Assembly: GCF_024172125.1 (NCBI RefSeq)
Contig: NZ_JAMZEA010000004.1
Coordinates: forward strand, 620,001 to 684,000
Direction of reading: 5' to 3'
DNA length: 64,000 nucleotides
DNA from: Actinomadura rupiterrae
GTDB lineage: Bacteria > Actinomycetota > Actinomycetes > Streptosporangiales > Streptosporangiaceae
Positions 1 to 8,773 of this stretch are shown here, piece after piece. The position numbers were made by a program, and so were the translations under genes. The notes beneath the pieces are model-generated. The model did not search any database. It was not told where the DNA came from and saw only the letters and a program-made list of their open reading frames with translations. The stretch's first letter is position 1; each line of letters starts with the position of its first letter.

Positions 1-567
1 GCGCTGCGGGCCGCGAAGGCGACGCGCCCCGATCTCGTCCTGCTGGACGTCATGATGCCCGATCTGGACGGGTTCGAGGTGACCCGGCGGCTGCGCGCCA
101 GCGGCGACCAGGTGCCGATCATCTTCCTCACCGCGCGGGACACCCCGTCCGACACCGTCACCGGCCTCACCCTGGGCGGCGACGACTACGTGACCAAGCC
201 GTTCTCCATCGACGCGCTGGTGGCCCGGGTCCGCGCGGTGCTGCGCCGGACGGCCCCGGCCGCCGCGCCCGAGCGGGACGAGGTGCTGCGCGTCGCCGAC
301 CTCGAACTGTCGGAGTCGCGCTGGACGGTCCGCCGCGCGGGCACCGACATCGACCTGTCCCCGACCGAGTTCCGGCTGCTCGCCTGCCTGATGCGCAACG
401 AGGGCCGCGTCCTGACCCGCGCCCAGCTGCTGGAGTCGGTCTGGGGCTGGGACGGCAACCCCCAGGTCGTCGAGACCTACATCAGCTACCTGCGCCGCAA
501 GCTCGACCCGCTCGGCCCGCCGCTCATCCACACCCGGCGCGGCGTCGGCTACACCCTCCGTGCATGA
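1..567 (+). CDS. OmpR-family response regulator, 5' truncated by window
   Basis: The reading frame is open from base 1, so the N-terminus lies outside the window. The visible part begins inside the receiver domain. The phospho-acceptor Asp is in LLDVMMPD (codon at 46-48), followed by the conserved Thr of FLTARD and the Lys of VTKPFS. The C-terminal half is an OmpR/PhoB winged helix with ...LSPTEFRLLACL... and the typical ending YLRRKLDP...RGVGYTL. It is followed on the same strand by a sensor kinase at 735, so the two form a two-component system. The signal sensed and the target genes cannot be read from sequence. Confidence 0.95.
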   Translation, partial: ALRAAKATRPDLVLLDVMMPDLDGFEVTRRLRASGDQVPIIFLTARDTPSDTVTGLTLGGDDYVTKPFSIDALVARVRAVLRRTAPAAAPERDEVLRVADLELSESRWTVRRAGTDIDLSPTEFRLLACLMRNEGRVLTRAQLLESVWGWDGNPQVVETYISYLRRKLDPLGPPLIHTRRGVGYTLRA

Positions 568-652
568 CACCCTCCGAGCCGCGATGCTGAACTCGGGCCG
601 ATGAGAATTCGGCCGGTGAGCGGAGGCGGGGTCCAGGCGAGCGGGGTTGGGC

Positions 653-751
653 CCGGTGAGTCTGAACGCGCGTCCGGTGAGCGGGGGCGGGTTCCGGGTG
701 AGCCCGACAGTCTGGTGAGCGGGGGTGGGGGCCGGTGAGTCTGAACGCGCG
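653..751 (+). repeat. 20-bp direct repeat copying the kinase start region
   Basis: The 20-mer ccggtgagtctgaacgcgcg occurs exactly at 653-672 and 732-751. The second copy contains the GTG start of the sensor kinase. Related ggtgagcggg(g/a)gcggg units lie between and before them (about 614-730). The gap between regulator and kinase therefore looks like a tandem duplication of the kinase 5' end. Confidence 0.8.
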
Positions 752-2114
752 GTTGCTGACCGGGCTGCTCGCGGTCACGTTCGCGGGGCTCGCGGTGATG
801 GGCCTGGTCAGCGCGCTGGTCCTGCGGAACTACCTGATGCACCGGGTGGACGGCCAGCTCGCCGCCACCCGCGACCGGGCCGTGGCGCGGCTCAAGCCGG
901 GCCTTCCGGACGAGGGCATGGCCCCGGCGCGGTTCGTGGTGATCAGCGTCGCCGAGTCCGGCCGGATGAAGGTGCTCAGCGGCGACGATCCCGACCCGGG
1001 GGACGCCGAGGACGCGCTCCAGCGCATGAACCCGGACCGCCTGGAACGCCGCGCCGCCGACGGGAAGCCGTTCTCGCTGCCCGGAATGCGGGCCGTCGCC
1101 CGGCATCGTCCCCCGCGGAGCGAGACCACACAGCGCGGGCCCCGGCAGGGGGACATCGTGGTGGTCGCGGCGCCGCTCGGCGAGATCCGGGCCGCGACGG
1201 TCAGCCTGGTCGTGACCGAGCTGGCGACGACCGTGCTGCTGCTGGTAGTGCTCGCGCTGGTCGGCCGCTGGCTGATCCGGCGCGGCCTGCGCCCGCTGCA
1301 CCAGATGGCGACGACCGCGCGGGTCATCGCGCTCGGCGGCAACCTCGCCGCGCGGATGCCGGGCGAGGACCGGCGCACCGAGACCGGACGGCTCGCCGGG
1401 ACGATCAACGTGATGCTCGGCCGGATCGAGCAGGCGTTCGCGGCGCGCGCCCGGTCCGAGGCTCGGGTCCGCGAGTTCGCCGCGGACGCCTCGCACGAGC
1501 TGCGCACCCCGCTGACCACCATCCAGGGCTACGCCGAGCTGTACCGGCAGGGCGCGCTCGGCCCGGACCGGCTGCCCGACGCGATGCGGCGCATCGAGGA
1601 GGAGGCCCGCCGGATGAGCAGCCTGGTCGGTGACCTGCTGGAACTCGCCCGGCTCGACCGTGAGGCATCGCTCGAACCCGCGCCGGTGGATCTCGCCGTG
1701 CTCGCCCGCGACGCGGTCGCCGACGCGCAGGCCGCCGATCCGGACCGTCCGGTGCGGCTGGAGTCTCCGGCCGCGCTGGTCGCCACGGTGGACGAGGCGC
1801 GCGTGCGGCAGGTCCTCGCGAACCTGCTGACGAACGTGCGGGTGCACACGCCGTCCGGGACGGGCGCGACCGTCCGGCTCGCGGCGCCGCGCGAGGGCGA
1901 GATCGTGCTGGAGGTCGCGGACGAGGGGCCCGGAATGTCGCCCGAGGACGCCGCGCGCGCCTTCGAGCGCTTCCACAGCGGCGGCACGTCCGGCGCGGGC
2001 CTGGGCCTGCCGATCGTCGCCGCCATCGCCGCGGCGCACGGCGGACGCGCCGAACTCTTCTCCGCCCCGGGCAGCGGAACCACCGTCCGCGTCACCTTCC
2101 CCGCAGCGCGCTGA
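735..2114 (+). CDS. Sensor histidine kinase with HAMP domain
   Basis: A 459-aa membrane kinase, partner of the response regulator ending at 567. Transmembrane helices lie at about 9-32 and 155-180 with an extracytoplasmic loop between. A HAMP segment follows, then HisKA with phospho-acceptor His254 in DASHELRTP, then HATPase_c with N box (ANLLTNVRVHTPSG), G1 (DEGPGMSPEDA) and G2 (GAGLGLPIV). It would autophosphorylate and pass phosphate to the regulator. The GTG at 735 lies inside a duplicated 20-bp repeat and its ribosome site is weak. Downstream in-frame starts would cut into the first helix, so 735 is preferred. Confidence 0.93.
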   Translation: MSLNARLLTGLLAVTFAGLAVMGLVSALVLRNYLMHRVDGQLAATRDRAVARLKPGLPDEGMAPARFVVISVAESGRMKVLSGDDPDPGDAEDALQRMNPDRLERRAADGKPFSLPGMRAVARHRPPRSETTQRGPRQGDIVVVAAPLGEIRAATVSLVVTELATTVLLLVVLALVGRWLIRRGLRPLHQMATTARVIALGGNLAARMPGEDRRTETGRLAGTINVMLGRIEQAFAARARSEARVREFAADASHELRTPLTTIQGYAELYRQGALGPDRLPDAMRRIEEEARRMSSLVGDLLELARLDREASLEPAPVDLAVLARDAVADAQAADPDRPVRLESPAALVATVDEARVRQVLANLLTNVRVHTPSGTGATVRLAAPREGEIVLEVADEGPGMSPEDAARAFERFHSGGTSGAGLGLPIVAAIAAAHGGRAELFSAPGSGTTVRVTFPAAR

Positions 2115-2150
2115 TCCGGGGGGCCGTCCGCCGTTTCCGCCCTGGCCTGG

Positions 2151-2657
2151 TCAGTCGGTGTCGTAGACGGTGACGGCGAGGTCGCGGGCGATGAGGTGGC
2201 GCTCGATCAGGGGCTCGACCTCGGACCAGCGTCCGCCGGCGAGCCCGCAACCGATGCGCGGCATGTGCACGGACGCCTTGAGCTCGACGGCCCGCGCGCC
2301 GAGCCGGTCCAGGCAGGTGGCGAGGGCGTCGTAGCGGATCGGGACGCCCTTGCTGCCGCGCTTGGTCCCGCGCTGCCCGATCATGTTCGCGACGTGGACG
2401 TAGGGCTCGACCTGGACGAACTGCACCGCGCCGAGTTCGAAGTCGTTCTTCGCCCGGTTGCGGTGCCACTCGCGGTAGGCGCGTTCGGGTTCGTCCCAGC
2501 GCCTGGATACGGCGAGCACGAAACCCTTGCCCCAGCCGCCGAGGTCGTTGCAGACGTGCGCGATCACCTTGACACCCTTGGCCTGCGGGGACGTCGCGTC
2601 GCCCCGCACGTATCGGATCTCGCTCACGAACAGGACGATAGGCAAGGCCGCTGACAT
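2151..2657 (-). CDS. Macro-domain (ADP-ribose-binding) protein
   Basis: A 168-aa single-domain protein. YVRGDATSP, AHVCNDLGGWGKGF and the late MPRIGCGLAGG glycine loop are the ADP-ribose-binding signatures of the Appr-1''-p phosphatase (Poa1p-like) branch of macro domains. The likely role is hydrolysis or recognition of ADP-ribose derivatives in the cytoplasm. The start is uncertain: ATG 2657 has no clear ribosome site, and GTG 2627, just before the domain, is an alternative. It is convergent with the kinase, with a 36-bp gap. Confidence 0.85.
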   Translation of the reverse strand: MSAALPIVLFVSEIRYVRGDATSPQAKGVKVIAHVCNDLGGWGKGFVLAVSRRWDEPERAYREWHRNRAKNDFELGAVQFVQVEPYVHVANMIGQRGTKRGSKGVPIRYDALATCLDRLGARAVELKASVHMPRIGCGLAGGRWSEVEPLIERHLIARDLAVTVYDTD

Positions 2658-2678
2658 ACCGACACTGGTTTTCGCCCG

Positions 2679-3758
2679 TCACCGCAGCAGCGGGAGCGCC
2701 TTCAGCGGCCGCGCGAGTTGCGGAGACCGCACGACATCCAGCAGCCGGGGGACGGACGCGAGGCATCCCGCGCCGTCCACGAGCGCGGGCGGGCGGGCCG
2801 ACCCCACGGCGAACCGGCGGACGTCCAGCTGGCTACGCTCCTTGAGTTTCGCGACGTCCACGATGGCCAGGCGGTCACCCGCGATCCGGAACGTTCCGCT
2901 GTCGTCGAAGAACGCGGCCGAAACCCGTCCCACAGGGAGCCGGCCGAGACGCGCGACGTGCCCGCTGCGCGGATTGATGCGGACGAGCATGCCGGCCGCG
3001 TTGTCCACGCCGTAAATCAGACCGTCGTTCGGCCGGACGGCGATGTCGTCCAGTTTCAGCGCGCTGCTCACCGCGAACGACCTGACAACTCGCATACCCT
3101 GCACGCGAGAGACGACGGAACGCGTTTCGACAACGCTCGACGCGCTGTCACCGACTTGACTCGCGTTCCCGGCGACCCGGCTCGCGTTGCGTGCGGCGGG
3201 CAGGCTCACGACGCGGATGGTGCGGCGTCCGCGCAGGTAGAAGAGGCCGTCGGCGGAAACGGCCCCGGCCGTGTAGGTGTCGGCGGGCAGTGGCGCGGAG
3301 GCAAGGACGCTCCCGTCGCGCGGATCGACCACGCGGAGGGCCGGCGCGCTTTCATCATCGAAACTGCTGGTCACGCCGTAGAGGAGGCCGTCGCGCGGGT
3401 TGTAGCCGAGGGCGTCCATGCCGGGCGCCGCGGCGATCGGCCGGACGGCGCCGGTCAGCGCATCCATGCGTCCCAGCATCCGCCGGGCATCGATGCGCAG
3501 CCGCGCCTTGCGCGTGTTCAACCCACCGCCGACGCGCACGTCCGCGATCACATAGGCGACCCCATCACAGTGCGCCGACGCCGCGTTCAATCCCGACACC
3601 GCGTTCGCCGCGGTCGCTGCGTTTGCTGCGGTCGCCGCGTTCGCTGCGGTCGCTCCGCAGGTCGCGGAGGCTAAGAGGACGAGCGCGCTCGATCCGGCAG
3701 TCCATCGGACCAGGCGCGCGAGCCGGAACCAGAGGTCATGATCGGGTGCCTTCAACAC
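2679..3758 (-). CDS. Secreted protein, DUF6923-like propeller-type
   Basis: About 359 aa. A positively charged N-terminus (RLARLVRW) and a hydrophobic stretch (SSALVLLAS) form a signal peptide. Next come three near-perfect ATAANA repeats and a body with repeated GxxPRDGLLYGV, VRPNDGLIYGV and INPRSGHVARLG units, typical of short beta-propeller-like extracellular proteins that read a default summary from repeat blades. The function is unknown. GTG 3758 is chosen because a G-rich ribosome site precedes it; GTG 3779 in the same frame is possible. It is divergent from the sigma factor at 3968. Confidence 0.65.
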   Translation of the reverse strand: MLKAPDHDLWFRLARLVRWTAGSSALVLLASATCGATAANAATAANAATAANAVSGLNAASAHCDGVAYVIADVRVGGGLNTRKARLRIDARRMLGRMDALTGAVRPIAAAPGMDALGYNPRDGLLYGVTSSFDDESAPALRVVDPRDGSVLASAPLPADTYTAGAVSADGLFYLRGRRTIRVVSLPAARNASRVAGNASQVGDSASSVVETRSVVSRVQGMRVVRSFAVSSALKLDDIAVRPNDGLIYGVDNAAGMLVRINPRSGHVARLGRLPVGRVSAAFFDDSGTFRIAGDRLAIVDVAKLKERSQLDVRRFAVGSARPPALVDGAGCLASVPRLLDVVRSPQLARPLKALPLLR

Positions 3759-3804
3759 GGTGTCCCCCCGCGATACCACCGAGCGGGATACGACTCACCC
3801 GCCA

Positions 3805-3854
3805 GGAACCACTACCGACAGCGACACAAAGACCACTCTGCGGTCGGTAGTTCC
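3805..3854. promoter_or_regulatory. Inverted repeat with GGAAC motifs, divergent promoter region
   Basis: GGAACcACTACCGAC at 3805-3819 and GTCGGTAGTTCC at 3843-3854 form a 12-bp inverted repeat with one bulged base. Each arm carries GGAAC, the usual -35 core of ECF sigma promoters, one on each strand. It sits between the secreted-protein gene and the sigma gene, so a shared autoregulated promoter is plausible. I see no certain -10. Confidence 0.4.
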
Positions 3855-3967
3855 CGATCATGAAAATGGGCGAACCCAAGCACCGGTCAAAGCCGCCCCC
3901 GGCCGGGAAGCAGCGGATCCGGGAGGTCGCGCGTGTAAGTGGCGTGGAAAGCGACATTGTGGGAGCG

Positions 3968-4501
3968 ATGCGTCCTCCCCGAACGAGCGTGCAGGGGCAC
4001 GAGCAGGCCGGTGACGCCTCGGCCGCACTGGTGAGCCTGTTCCGCGAGCACCAGCTCGGCCTCACCCGGACCGCCCTGATGATCGTCGGGGACCGGGCGA
4101 CGGCCGAGGACGCGGTGCAGGACGCCTTCGCCGAGGCCCACCGCCGGATCGACCGGCTGACCGATCCCGACCGGATGCTGCCCTATATCCGGGCGTCCGT
4201 GGTGAACCGCTGCCGGTCGGTGCTGCGCCGGCGCCGGATCGCGTTCTCGGCCGCGCGCGTGCACGAGCCGCCGGTGTGGTCGGCCGAGTCGTCCGTGATC
4301 CTCGGCGAGGACCGCCGGGAGGTCTTCCTCGCGCTCCAGCGGCTGCCGCGCCGCCAGCGCGAGGCGCTGGTGCTCCGCTACTACCTGGACCTGGGCGAAG
4401 CGGAGATCGCCGACGTCATGGGCATCGGCCGCGGAACCGTCAGATCCACCACGGCCCGGGCTCTCGCCGCGCTCGCCAAGCACCTCGGGGAGCAGGCATG
4501 A
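3968..4501 (+). CDS. ECF/SigE-family RNA polymerase sigma factor
   Basis: 177 aa from ATG 3968. Region 2 (LFREHQLGLTRTALMIVGDRATAEDAVQDAF) and region 4 (LPRRQREALVLRYYLDLGEAEIADVMGIGRGTVRS) are intact. This length matches the family; the frame is open upstream to 3860, but those residues look non-conserved. The ribosome site GGGAG is only 2 nt from this ATG, so the start is tentative. The stop overlaps the next gene in ATGA, so the sigma factor and the membrane protein are translationally coupled, the usual arrangement of SigE-type sigma and its partner. Confidence 0.9.
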   Translation: MRPPRTSVQGHEQAGDASAALVSLFREHQLGLTRTALMIVGDRATAEDAVQDAFAEAHRRIDRLTDPDRMLPYIRASVVNRCRSVLRRRRIAFSAARVHEPPVWSAESSVILGEDRREVFLALQRLPRRQREALVLRYYLDLGEAEIADVMGIGRGTVRSTTARALAALAKHLGEQA

Positions 4502-5595
4502 GCAGGACGGAAGGCGACATGAGGAACGAATCGAGCGCGACCCTGACCAGGACCGAGGAGCGGCTTCGGGACGCGTTCCGCGGCGCGGCCGAAACCATCG
4601 AGCCCGGCACGCTGGCGCCACTCACCGCCCCGCGAGCGCGGACGTGGAAATGGGCGATCCCGATCGCCGTAGCCGGAACGCTCAGCCTCATCCTGGTCGG
4701 CACGTCGTTGCTGGCCGGCGGGACGTCCCGGGCTCCGGACACCGGCTCGCGCGTCCTCTCCGGCGGACCGCAACGCATCCTCGCGATCCGCGGCGGGCAC
4801 GCGCTTCTTGAGGACGGCGCAGGGCACCAGATCGTGCGCATCGCCGGAAACCACTACGAAGCGGTGGCAGCGACGAACGATCGCCGCGTCTTCTTCCTAG
4901 CCGCATCCGCGAGCGGCGGCGTCTACACCTTCTACCGCGTCGAACTCGGACCGGACGGAACACCAGCACGTCCGGCGAAACTGCCCGCAACCGTCCGGCT
5001 CGATTCAGGGCTCGGCAAGCCGGAGAGCTTCGCGGCCAGCCCGGACGGCTCGCAGCTCGCCGTCGTCGGCAACCTCGACGGCCAGGCCGAGGCGACCGTC
5101 ATCGACGTCCGCACCGGAGCCCGGCGGACCTGGCGCACGCCCAGCGGCAACGCGATCTCCAGCGCAACCTGGTCTCCCGACAACCGCACGCTCGGGTTCA
5201 TCTGGTCGCCGGGCGGTGATCGGCAGGCGCTCCACCTGCTCGACACGCGCGCCGGACGGCTCGTCCCGCGCGTCCTCCGCAGCACCGCGACACCGGACGG
5301 CGGCCTGATCAACATCTTCGCCTTCGACCCGGGCGGACGCACCCTGACCGCGCAGGTCCAGGGCGCGAAGCACGGCCCGCACGACGATGCCGAGTACCAG
5401 CTCGTCCGGCTCTCCGCACAGACCGGTCAGCCCACCGGGTGGACGGCCCGGCTGCCAGGGGACTCGTTCTTCGTCAAATCCGACCCGTCCGGAAACCGCT
5501 TCCTGCAGATCATCGACGGACGGCTGGGACGCGTCGACAACGGCGCCTTCACCTGGACGTCCCCGGCCACCGACTACACCGACGCCGCCTGGTAG
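4498..5595 (+). CDS. Single-pass membrane protein with propeller-like ectodomain, sigma partner
   Basis: 365 aa. Residues 1-45 are cytoplasmic (RTEERLRDAFRGAAETIEPGTL resembles the N-termini of membrane partners of SigE-type sigmas), one helix spans about 50-70, and the rest is extracytoplasmic with WD40/TolB-like repeats (SPDGSQLAVVG, SPDNRTLGFIWSPGG). It starts in the ATGA overlap with the sigma gene. It may act as an anti-sigma or sensor. No zinc-type anti-sigma (HxxxCxxC) motif is seen, so this role is inferred from context. Confidence 0.75.
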   Translation: MSRTEGDMRNESSATLTRTEERLRDAFRGAAETIEPGTLAPLTAPRARTWKWAIPIAVAGTLSLILVGTSLLAGGTSRAPDTGSRVLSGGPQRILAIRGGHALLEDGAGHQIVRIAGNHYEAVAATNDRRVFFLAASASGGVYTFYRVELGPDGTPARPAKLPATVRLDSGLGKPESFAASPDGSQLAVVGNLDGQAEATVIDVRTGARRTWRTPSGNAISSATWSPDNRTLGFIWSPGGDRQALHLLDTRAGRLVPRVLRSTATPDGGLINIFAFDPGGRTLTAQVQGAKHGPHDDAEYQLVRLSAQTGQPTGWTARLPGDSFFVKSDPSGNRFLQIIDGRLGRVDNGAFTWTSPATDYTDAAW

Positions 5596-5643
5596 TTCCG
5601 CATCCGGCCCGAATTCGTCGGACGCGACTGCGACCATGCGTCC

Positions 5644-6303
5644 GTGACCGACCACGACGCCCTCCGCCGCGTGACCGACCACGACGATCTCGTCCGCCGG
5701 GTAATCGAACGAGCCGCCGCCGACCTTCCGTGCGCCACCGCAGCACAGATCAGTGAAGCCGAAACCCTTCTGGGCTTCCGCATTCCCCCGCTGCTGGCGC
5801 GCCTTTACCGGAAGGTCGGCAACGGCGGCTTCGGCCCCGACTACCACCTGCTGCCGCTCATCGGCCCCGAGGAGACCACGGCGGTTGGCACCTACCGGGC
5901 CGAACACGCGTCCGGCGACTGGCCGACCGGCGTCCTGCCCATCCTCGACTGGGGGTGCGCGATGTGCGCGGCCGTCGACTGCGCCGATCCGGACGCGCCG
6001 GTCCTGCTCTTCGAGCCGAACGCCGTGACCGGCGACGACTGGTCCCGCGCCTGGTTCGAGGACACCGGCTCCCTCGCCGCCTGGCTGGACGACTGGCTCA
6101 ACGGTACGTCCTGGTACGAACAGGACGACCCGCAGCTCGTCCCCTGGCCGCAGGCCGCCGCCCGCATGCCGTCACTTGCGCTTGGCCATCATCACGATCA
6201 CGAAGACGATCACGCCCAGGAAGGCGAGGGCGGCTCCGAGCACGACGACCAGCACGAGCAGTTCCAGGATTCCCACGGAGGTCCCTCCAACGGTGCGGCG
6301 TAG
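5644..6303 (+). CDS. SMI1/KNR4-family protein with aberrant C-terminal tail
   Basis: 219 aa. The SMI1/KNR4 fold is visible in ISEAETLLGFRIPPLLARLYRKVGNGGFGP, ...GTYR... and ...WCAMCAAVDC-type strands up to about residue 175. Such proteins are often immunity or scaffold proteins. The last 45 residues (HHHDHEDDHAQEGEGG...) are low-complexity and are exactly the antisense of a small hydrophobic protein gene at 6172-6276. The gene seems to have lost its natural stop, or the two genes overlap tail to tail. GTG 5644 is the start by position; no strong ribosome site is seen. Confidence 0.75.
   Translation: MTDHDALRRVTDHDDLVRRVIERAAADLPCATAAQISEAETLLGFRIPPLLARLYRKVGNGGFGPDYHLLPLIGPEETTAVGTYRAEHASGDWPTGVLPILDWGCAMCAAVDCADPDAPVLLFEPNAVTGDDWSRAWFEDTGSLAAWLDDWLNGTSWYEQDDPQLVPWPQAAARMPSLALGHHHDHEDDHAQEGEGGSEHDDQHEQFQDSHGGPSNGAA
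6172..6276 (-). CDS. Small single-pass membrane protein (34 aa)
   Basis: GTG at 6276 is preceded at good spacing by GGAGG on the minus strand. The product begins MGILELLVLVVVLGAA, continues with a second hydrophobic stretch and ends MMAKRK, so it is one membrane helix with a basic cytoplasmic tail. It lies wholly antisense to the odd C-terminal tail of the SMI1 gene. The hydrophobic pattern and ribosome site argue that this is the true coding strand for these bases. Function unknown. Confidence 0.65.
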   Translation of the reverse strand: MGILELLVLVVVLGAALAFLGVIVFVIVMMAKRK

Positions 6304-6320
6304 CGTTCATATCCGGACGT

Positions 6321-7268
6321 TCAGGACTCGGGCCACGCCTCCCGCTCCACGGGTCCGAGCTCGGTGAGCGTGACGCGGTCCTCCTCGGCCAGGGCGCGCA
6401 GCATCCCGATCGCCTCCTCGACGGTGACGAACCGCCCCAAGGACACCCGTTCCGCCGGGTCGGGATGCTCCGCCCACAGCCGTCCGCCGTCCTGCCACAT
6501 CCCCTGCACCGCCTGGTCGGACGCGCTGACGCAGACGAAGAAGCTGCCGTCCGCCGGCGGAAGGTCGAGCAGCGCCGCCCGCACCTCAGCGAACGTCATC
6601 GGCCAGTCCTCCTGCCACGTCCTGCGGGCGAGGTCCTGGATCGACACCTTCAGTACCGGGGCCTCGGGTTCCTGACGGCCCGGATATGCGGCCAGCCGTC
6701 CGTGCCGCCGGACGCGCCAGGTCATCGGAACGAAGACGCGCTTGCCGGCGTCGCCGTTCCATTCCGGTGCGAAGCCGTGCCGTCCGAGGACGTCCACCAC
6801 CTCGGCCGCGATGTCGGCAGGGTTGCCCTTGCCGTCGAACACGCCGTAGGACAGGTAGACGCCGCCGCCGTGCAGCGCGCCCTCAACGTCCTGCCTGTGG
6901 CAGAAGGCGTAGCCGCGCGCCGTCGCGCCCTCCGGAACCTCGGCGCCGATCTCGTGGACGCCGCAGTTCTGGCAGCAGGTGAAGTCGGCGCGGGCGATGA
7001 TGCCCGCCTCGTCCAGCGATCGGAAGGCCGCGCGCAACCGGTCGGGCTCCAGCGGCCCGTCCCCCCAGGCCGCCTGCGCTTCGGCGTGCGCCGCGAACTC
7101 CTCCACGGCCACTTCGCGGGCGGCCTCTTCGAGATCGCGCTCGTCCCCCTCGAACGTGTCGAGGTACTCGACCGCGGCCTCCACCACGCCGTCGAAGTCG
7201 GACATGCCGCGCGCGGCATGCGTCCGGACGGTATCCCGCAGCTCTTCCTTCAGATCCGCATCCACCAC
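6321..7268 (-). CDS. DUF6891-family protein
   Basis: 315 aa. The N-terminal part matches the actinobacterial DUF6891 type: a helical EYLDTFEGDERDLEEAAREVAVEEF segment, then a metal-binding-looking ADFTCCQNCGVHEIG motif and GYAFCHRQDVEGAL...GGVYLSYG. The C-terminal part (about 205-315) looks like a separate small alpha/beta domain (FFVCVSASDQAVQGMW...). Function unknown. It lies 44 bp upstream, in the minus direction, of the small membrane protein gene. Confidence 0.75.
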   Translation of the reverse strand: MVDADLKEELRDTVRTHAARGMSDFDGVVEAAVEYLDTFEGDERDLEEAAREVAVEEFAAHAEAQAAWGDGPLEPDRLRAAFRSLDEAGIIARADFTCCQNCGVHEIGAEVPEGATARGYAFCHRQDVEGALHGGGVYLSYGVFDGKGNPADIAAEVVDVLGRHGFAPEWNGDAGKRVFVPMTWRVRRHGRLAAYPGRQEPEAPVLKVSIQDLARRTWQEDWPMTFAEVRAALLDLPPADGSFFVCVSASDQAVQGMWQDGGRLWAEHPDPAERVSLGRFVTVEEAIGMLRALAEEDRVTLTELGPVEREAWPES

Positions 7269-7530
7269 ATCCCGGATGATTCCACGATCTCGGCAACACG
7301 CCCGGCGAACAATCCAATTGCCTGGTGAAAGCCGCGAACAGCGACAAAACAGCGCTCCGGCGGGAGGCGTCCCGGACGCCTCGGCGCGGCCGGAGCGGGC
7401 CAGGAAGACCGACTTCTGCCCCGCCGCCGGTGGGTATTCAAGAAGCGAGGGTGCGCGCGGACGGGTGGACGGGTAGACGGCGTCGCAGTGGCAAGCCGTC
7501 GTGGCCTTGCGGTCGATCAGAGGAGCCCTG

Positions 7531-8491
7531 ATGGAGACGCTGGCGTTCGAGAGCGACGACCTGGAACTGACCGAGGAGTTCCTCAGCCAGGCCTACACCC
7601 GCATGCAGATCGGCGGGGGCTCCGAACGCACCCGGGCCCGGATCTCGCGCAGCATGTTCGGTCAGCCTGGACGACCTGGACTTCGAGTACGACATGAGCC
7701 ACGACGCCCAGGGCCTGGACAAGGTCTGCCTGTGCAGCGTGCACGAGGGCGGCATCGTCCGGCGGTTCTTCCCGGACGGCGAGGAGGGGGTCTTCGGGCC
7801 CGGCGACGTCTTCCTCTACACCCCGGAAGACCGGCCTTACCAGGGCGTGATCCGCCAGTCCCGCTACAACATCATCATGTTCGAGCCGCAGCTGCTCACC
7901 CGCGTAGCCGCCGAGATCCCCGGACGAGGGCGGGAGCCCGGCCCGGTGGTGCTGACCGGCGACGGGCCGATCTCACCGGAAGCCGGACGGCGCTTCCGGC
8001 AGACGATCGCCTTCCTGCACGACACCGTCTGCCCCGTCCCGGACCCGGAACCGCTCCTGGTTTCGGCCGCCTCCCAACTGCTGGCCGCGAGCGTCCTGAA
8101 CACCTTCCCCAACAGCGCGAGCGCCGACCCCACCGCCGCCGACCGCAGGGACGCGCACCCGGCCACCCTCCGCCGGGCCGTCGCCTACATCGACGCCCAC
8201 GCCCAGCTCGATATCAGCGTCGCCGACATCGCCGCGGCCGTCCACGTCAGCATCCGCACCCTCCAGTGCGCCTTCCGCCGCCACCTGGACACCACCCCGA
8301 TGCGCTACCTGCGCCGCGTCCGCCTCTCCCACGCCCACGCCGACCTGCTGAGCGCCGCCCCCGGCAGCGGCGCCACGGTCACCGCCATCGCCGCACGCTG
8401 GGGATTCCTGCAACCCGGCCGGTTCGCCGCGGACTACCGGGCCGCCTACGGCCGCCTCCCGCACGAAACCCTCCAACACCACGATTCCTGA
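7531..8491 (+). pseudogene. AraC-family regulator broken by a frameshift
   Basis: ATG 7531 follows AGGAG (7521-7525) and reads METLAFESDDLEL...RARISRSMF. The cupin-type domain then continues one frame over from about 7661 (VSLDDLDFEYDMSHDAQGL...), through FGPGDVFLYTPEDRPYQ, to the two-helix AraC DNA-binding domain (ADIAAAVHVSIRTLQCAFRRH...FLQPGRFAADYRAAYGRLP). The total length from start to stop is not a multiple of three, which fits one extra base or two missing bases near 7655-7662. It is a recent pseudogene or a sequencing error. The C-terminal piece could start at ATG 7694 but would lack part of the sensor domain. Confidence 0.8.
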
Positions 8492-8503
8492 CCCGCCACG
8501 GGA

Positions 8504-8734
8504 GGACGCTGCGGGCGGACGCTGCGGGCGGACGCGCCCCAAGCCGCCGCGGGAGGACGCTGCGCTTTCCGCATACCCGGCGCCGACAGTTGCGCATCGG
8601 GCATGTCACGTAGCGCCGACAGCGGGTTTTCCTGGAGGGCGTGCAGCTCCGCGCGCCGCGCCTCTCCGGCATTTCACCGACGGTTCCGGTACTGGCTCGG
8701 CCTCGGCAACGTCCGGCACTGGCTCGGCCTCGGC
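8504..8734 (+). repeat. Short direct repeats between two broken regulators
   Basis: The 13-mer ggacgctgcgggc is tandem at 8504-8516 and 8517-8529, with partial copies at 8530 and 8553. A second pair, ccgg(t/c)actggctcggcctcggc, lies at 8686-8707 and 8713-8734 with one mismatch and a 27-bp period. I see no gene in this 282-bp gap. The 27-bp repeat just precedes the GAF-ANTAR start and may be regulatory. Confidence 0.6.
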
Positions 8735-8773
8735 GATATCCGTCATGTCGGCTCGCAGAATGGAGGAGCCCAC

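Noticed and set aside
549..2039. Long open frame (496 codons) antisense to the sensor kinase
   Set aside because: Arg/His/Gly-rich composition and exact antisense position to a clear histidine kinase; typical high-GC shadow.
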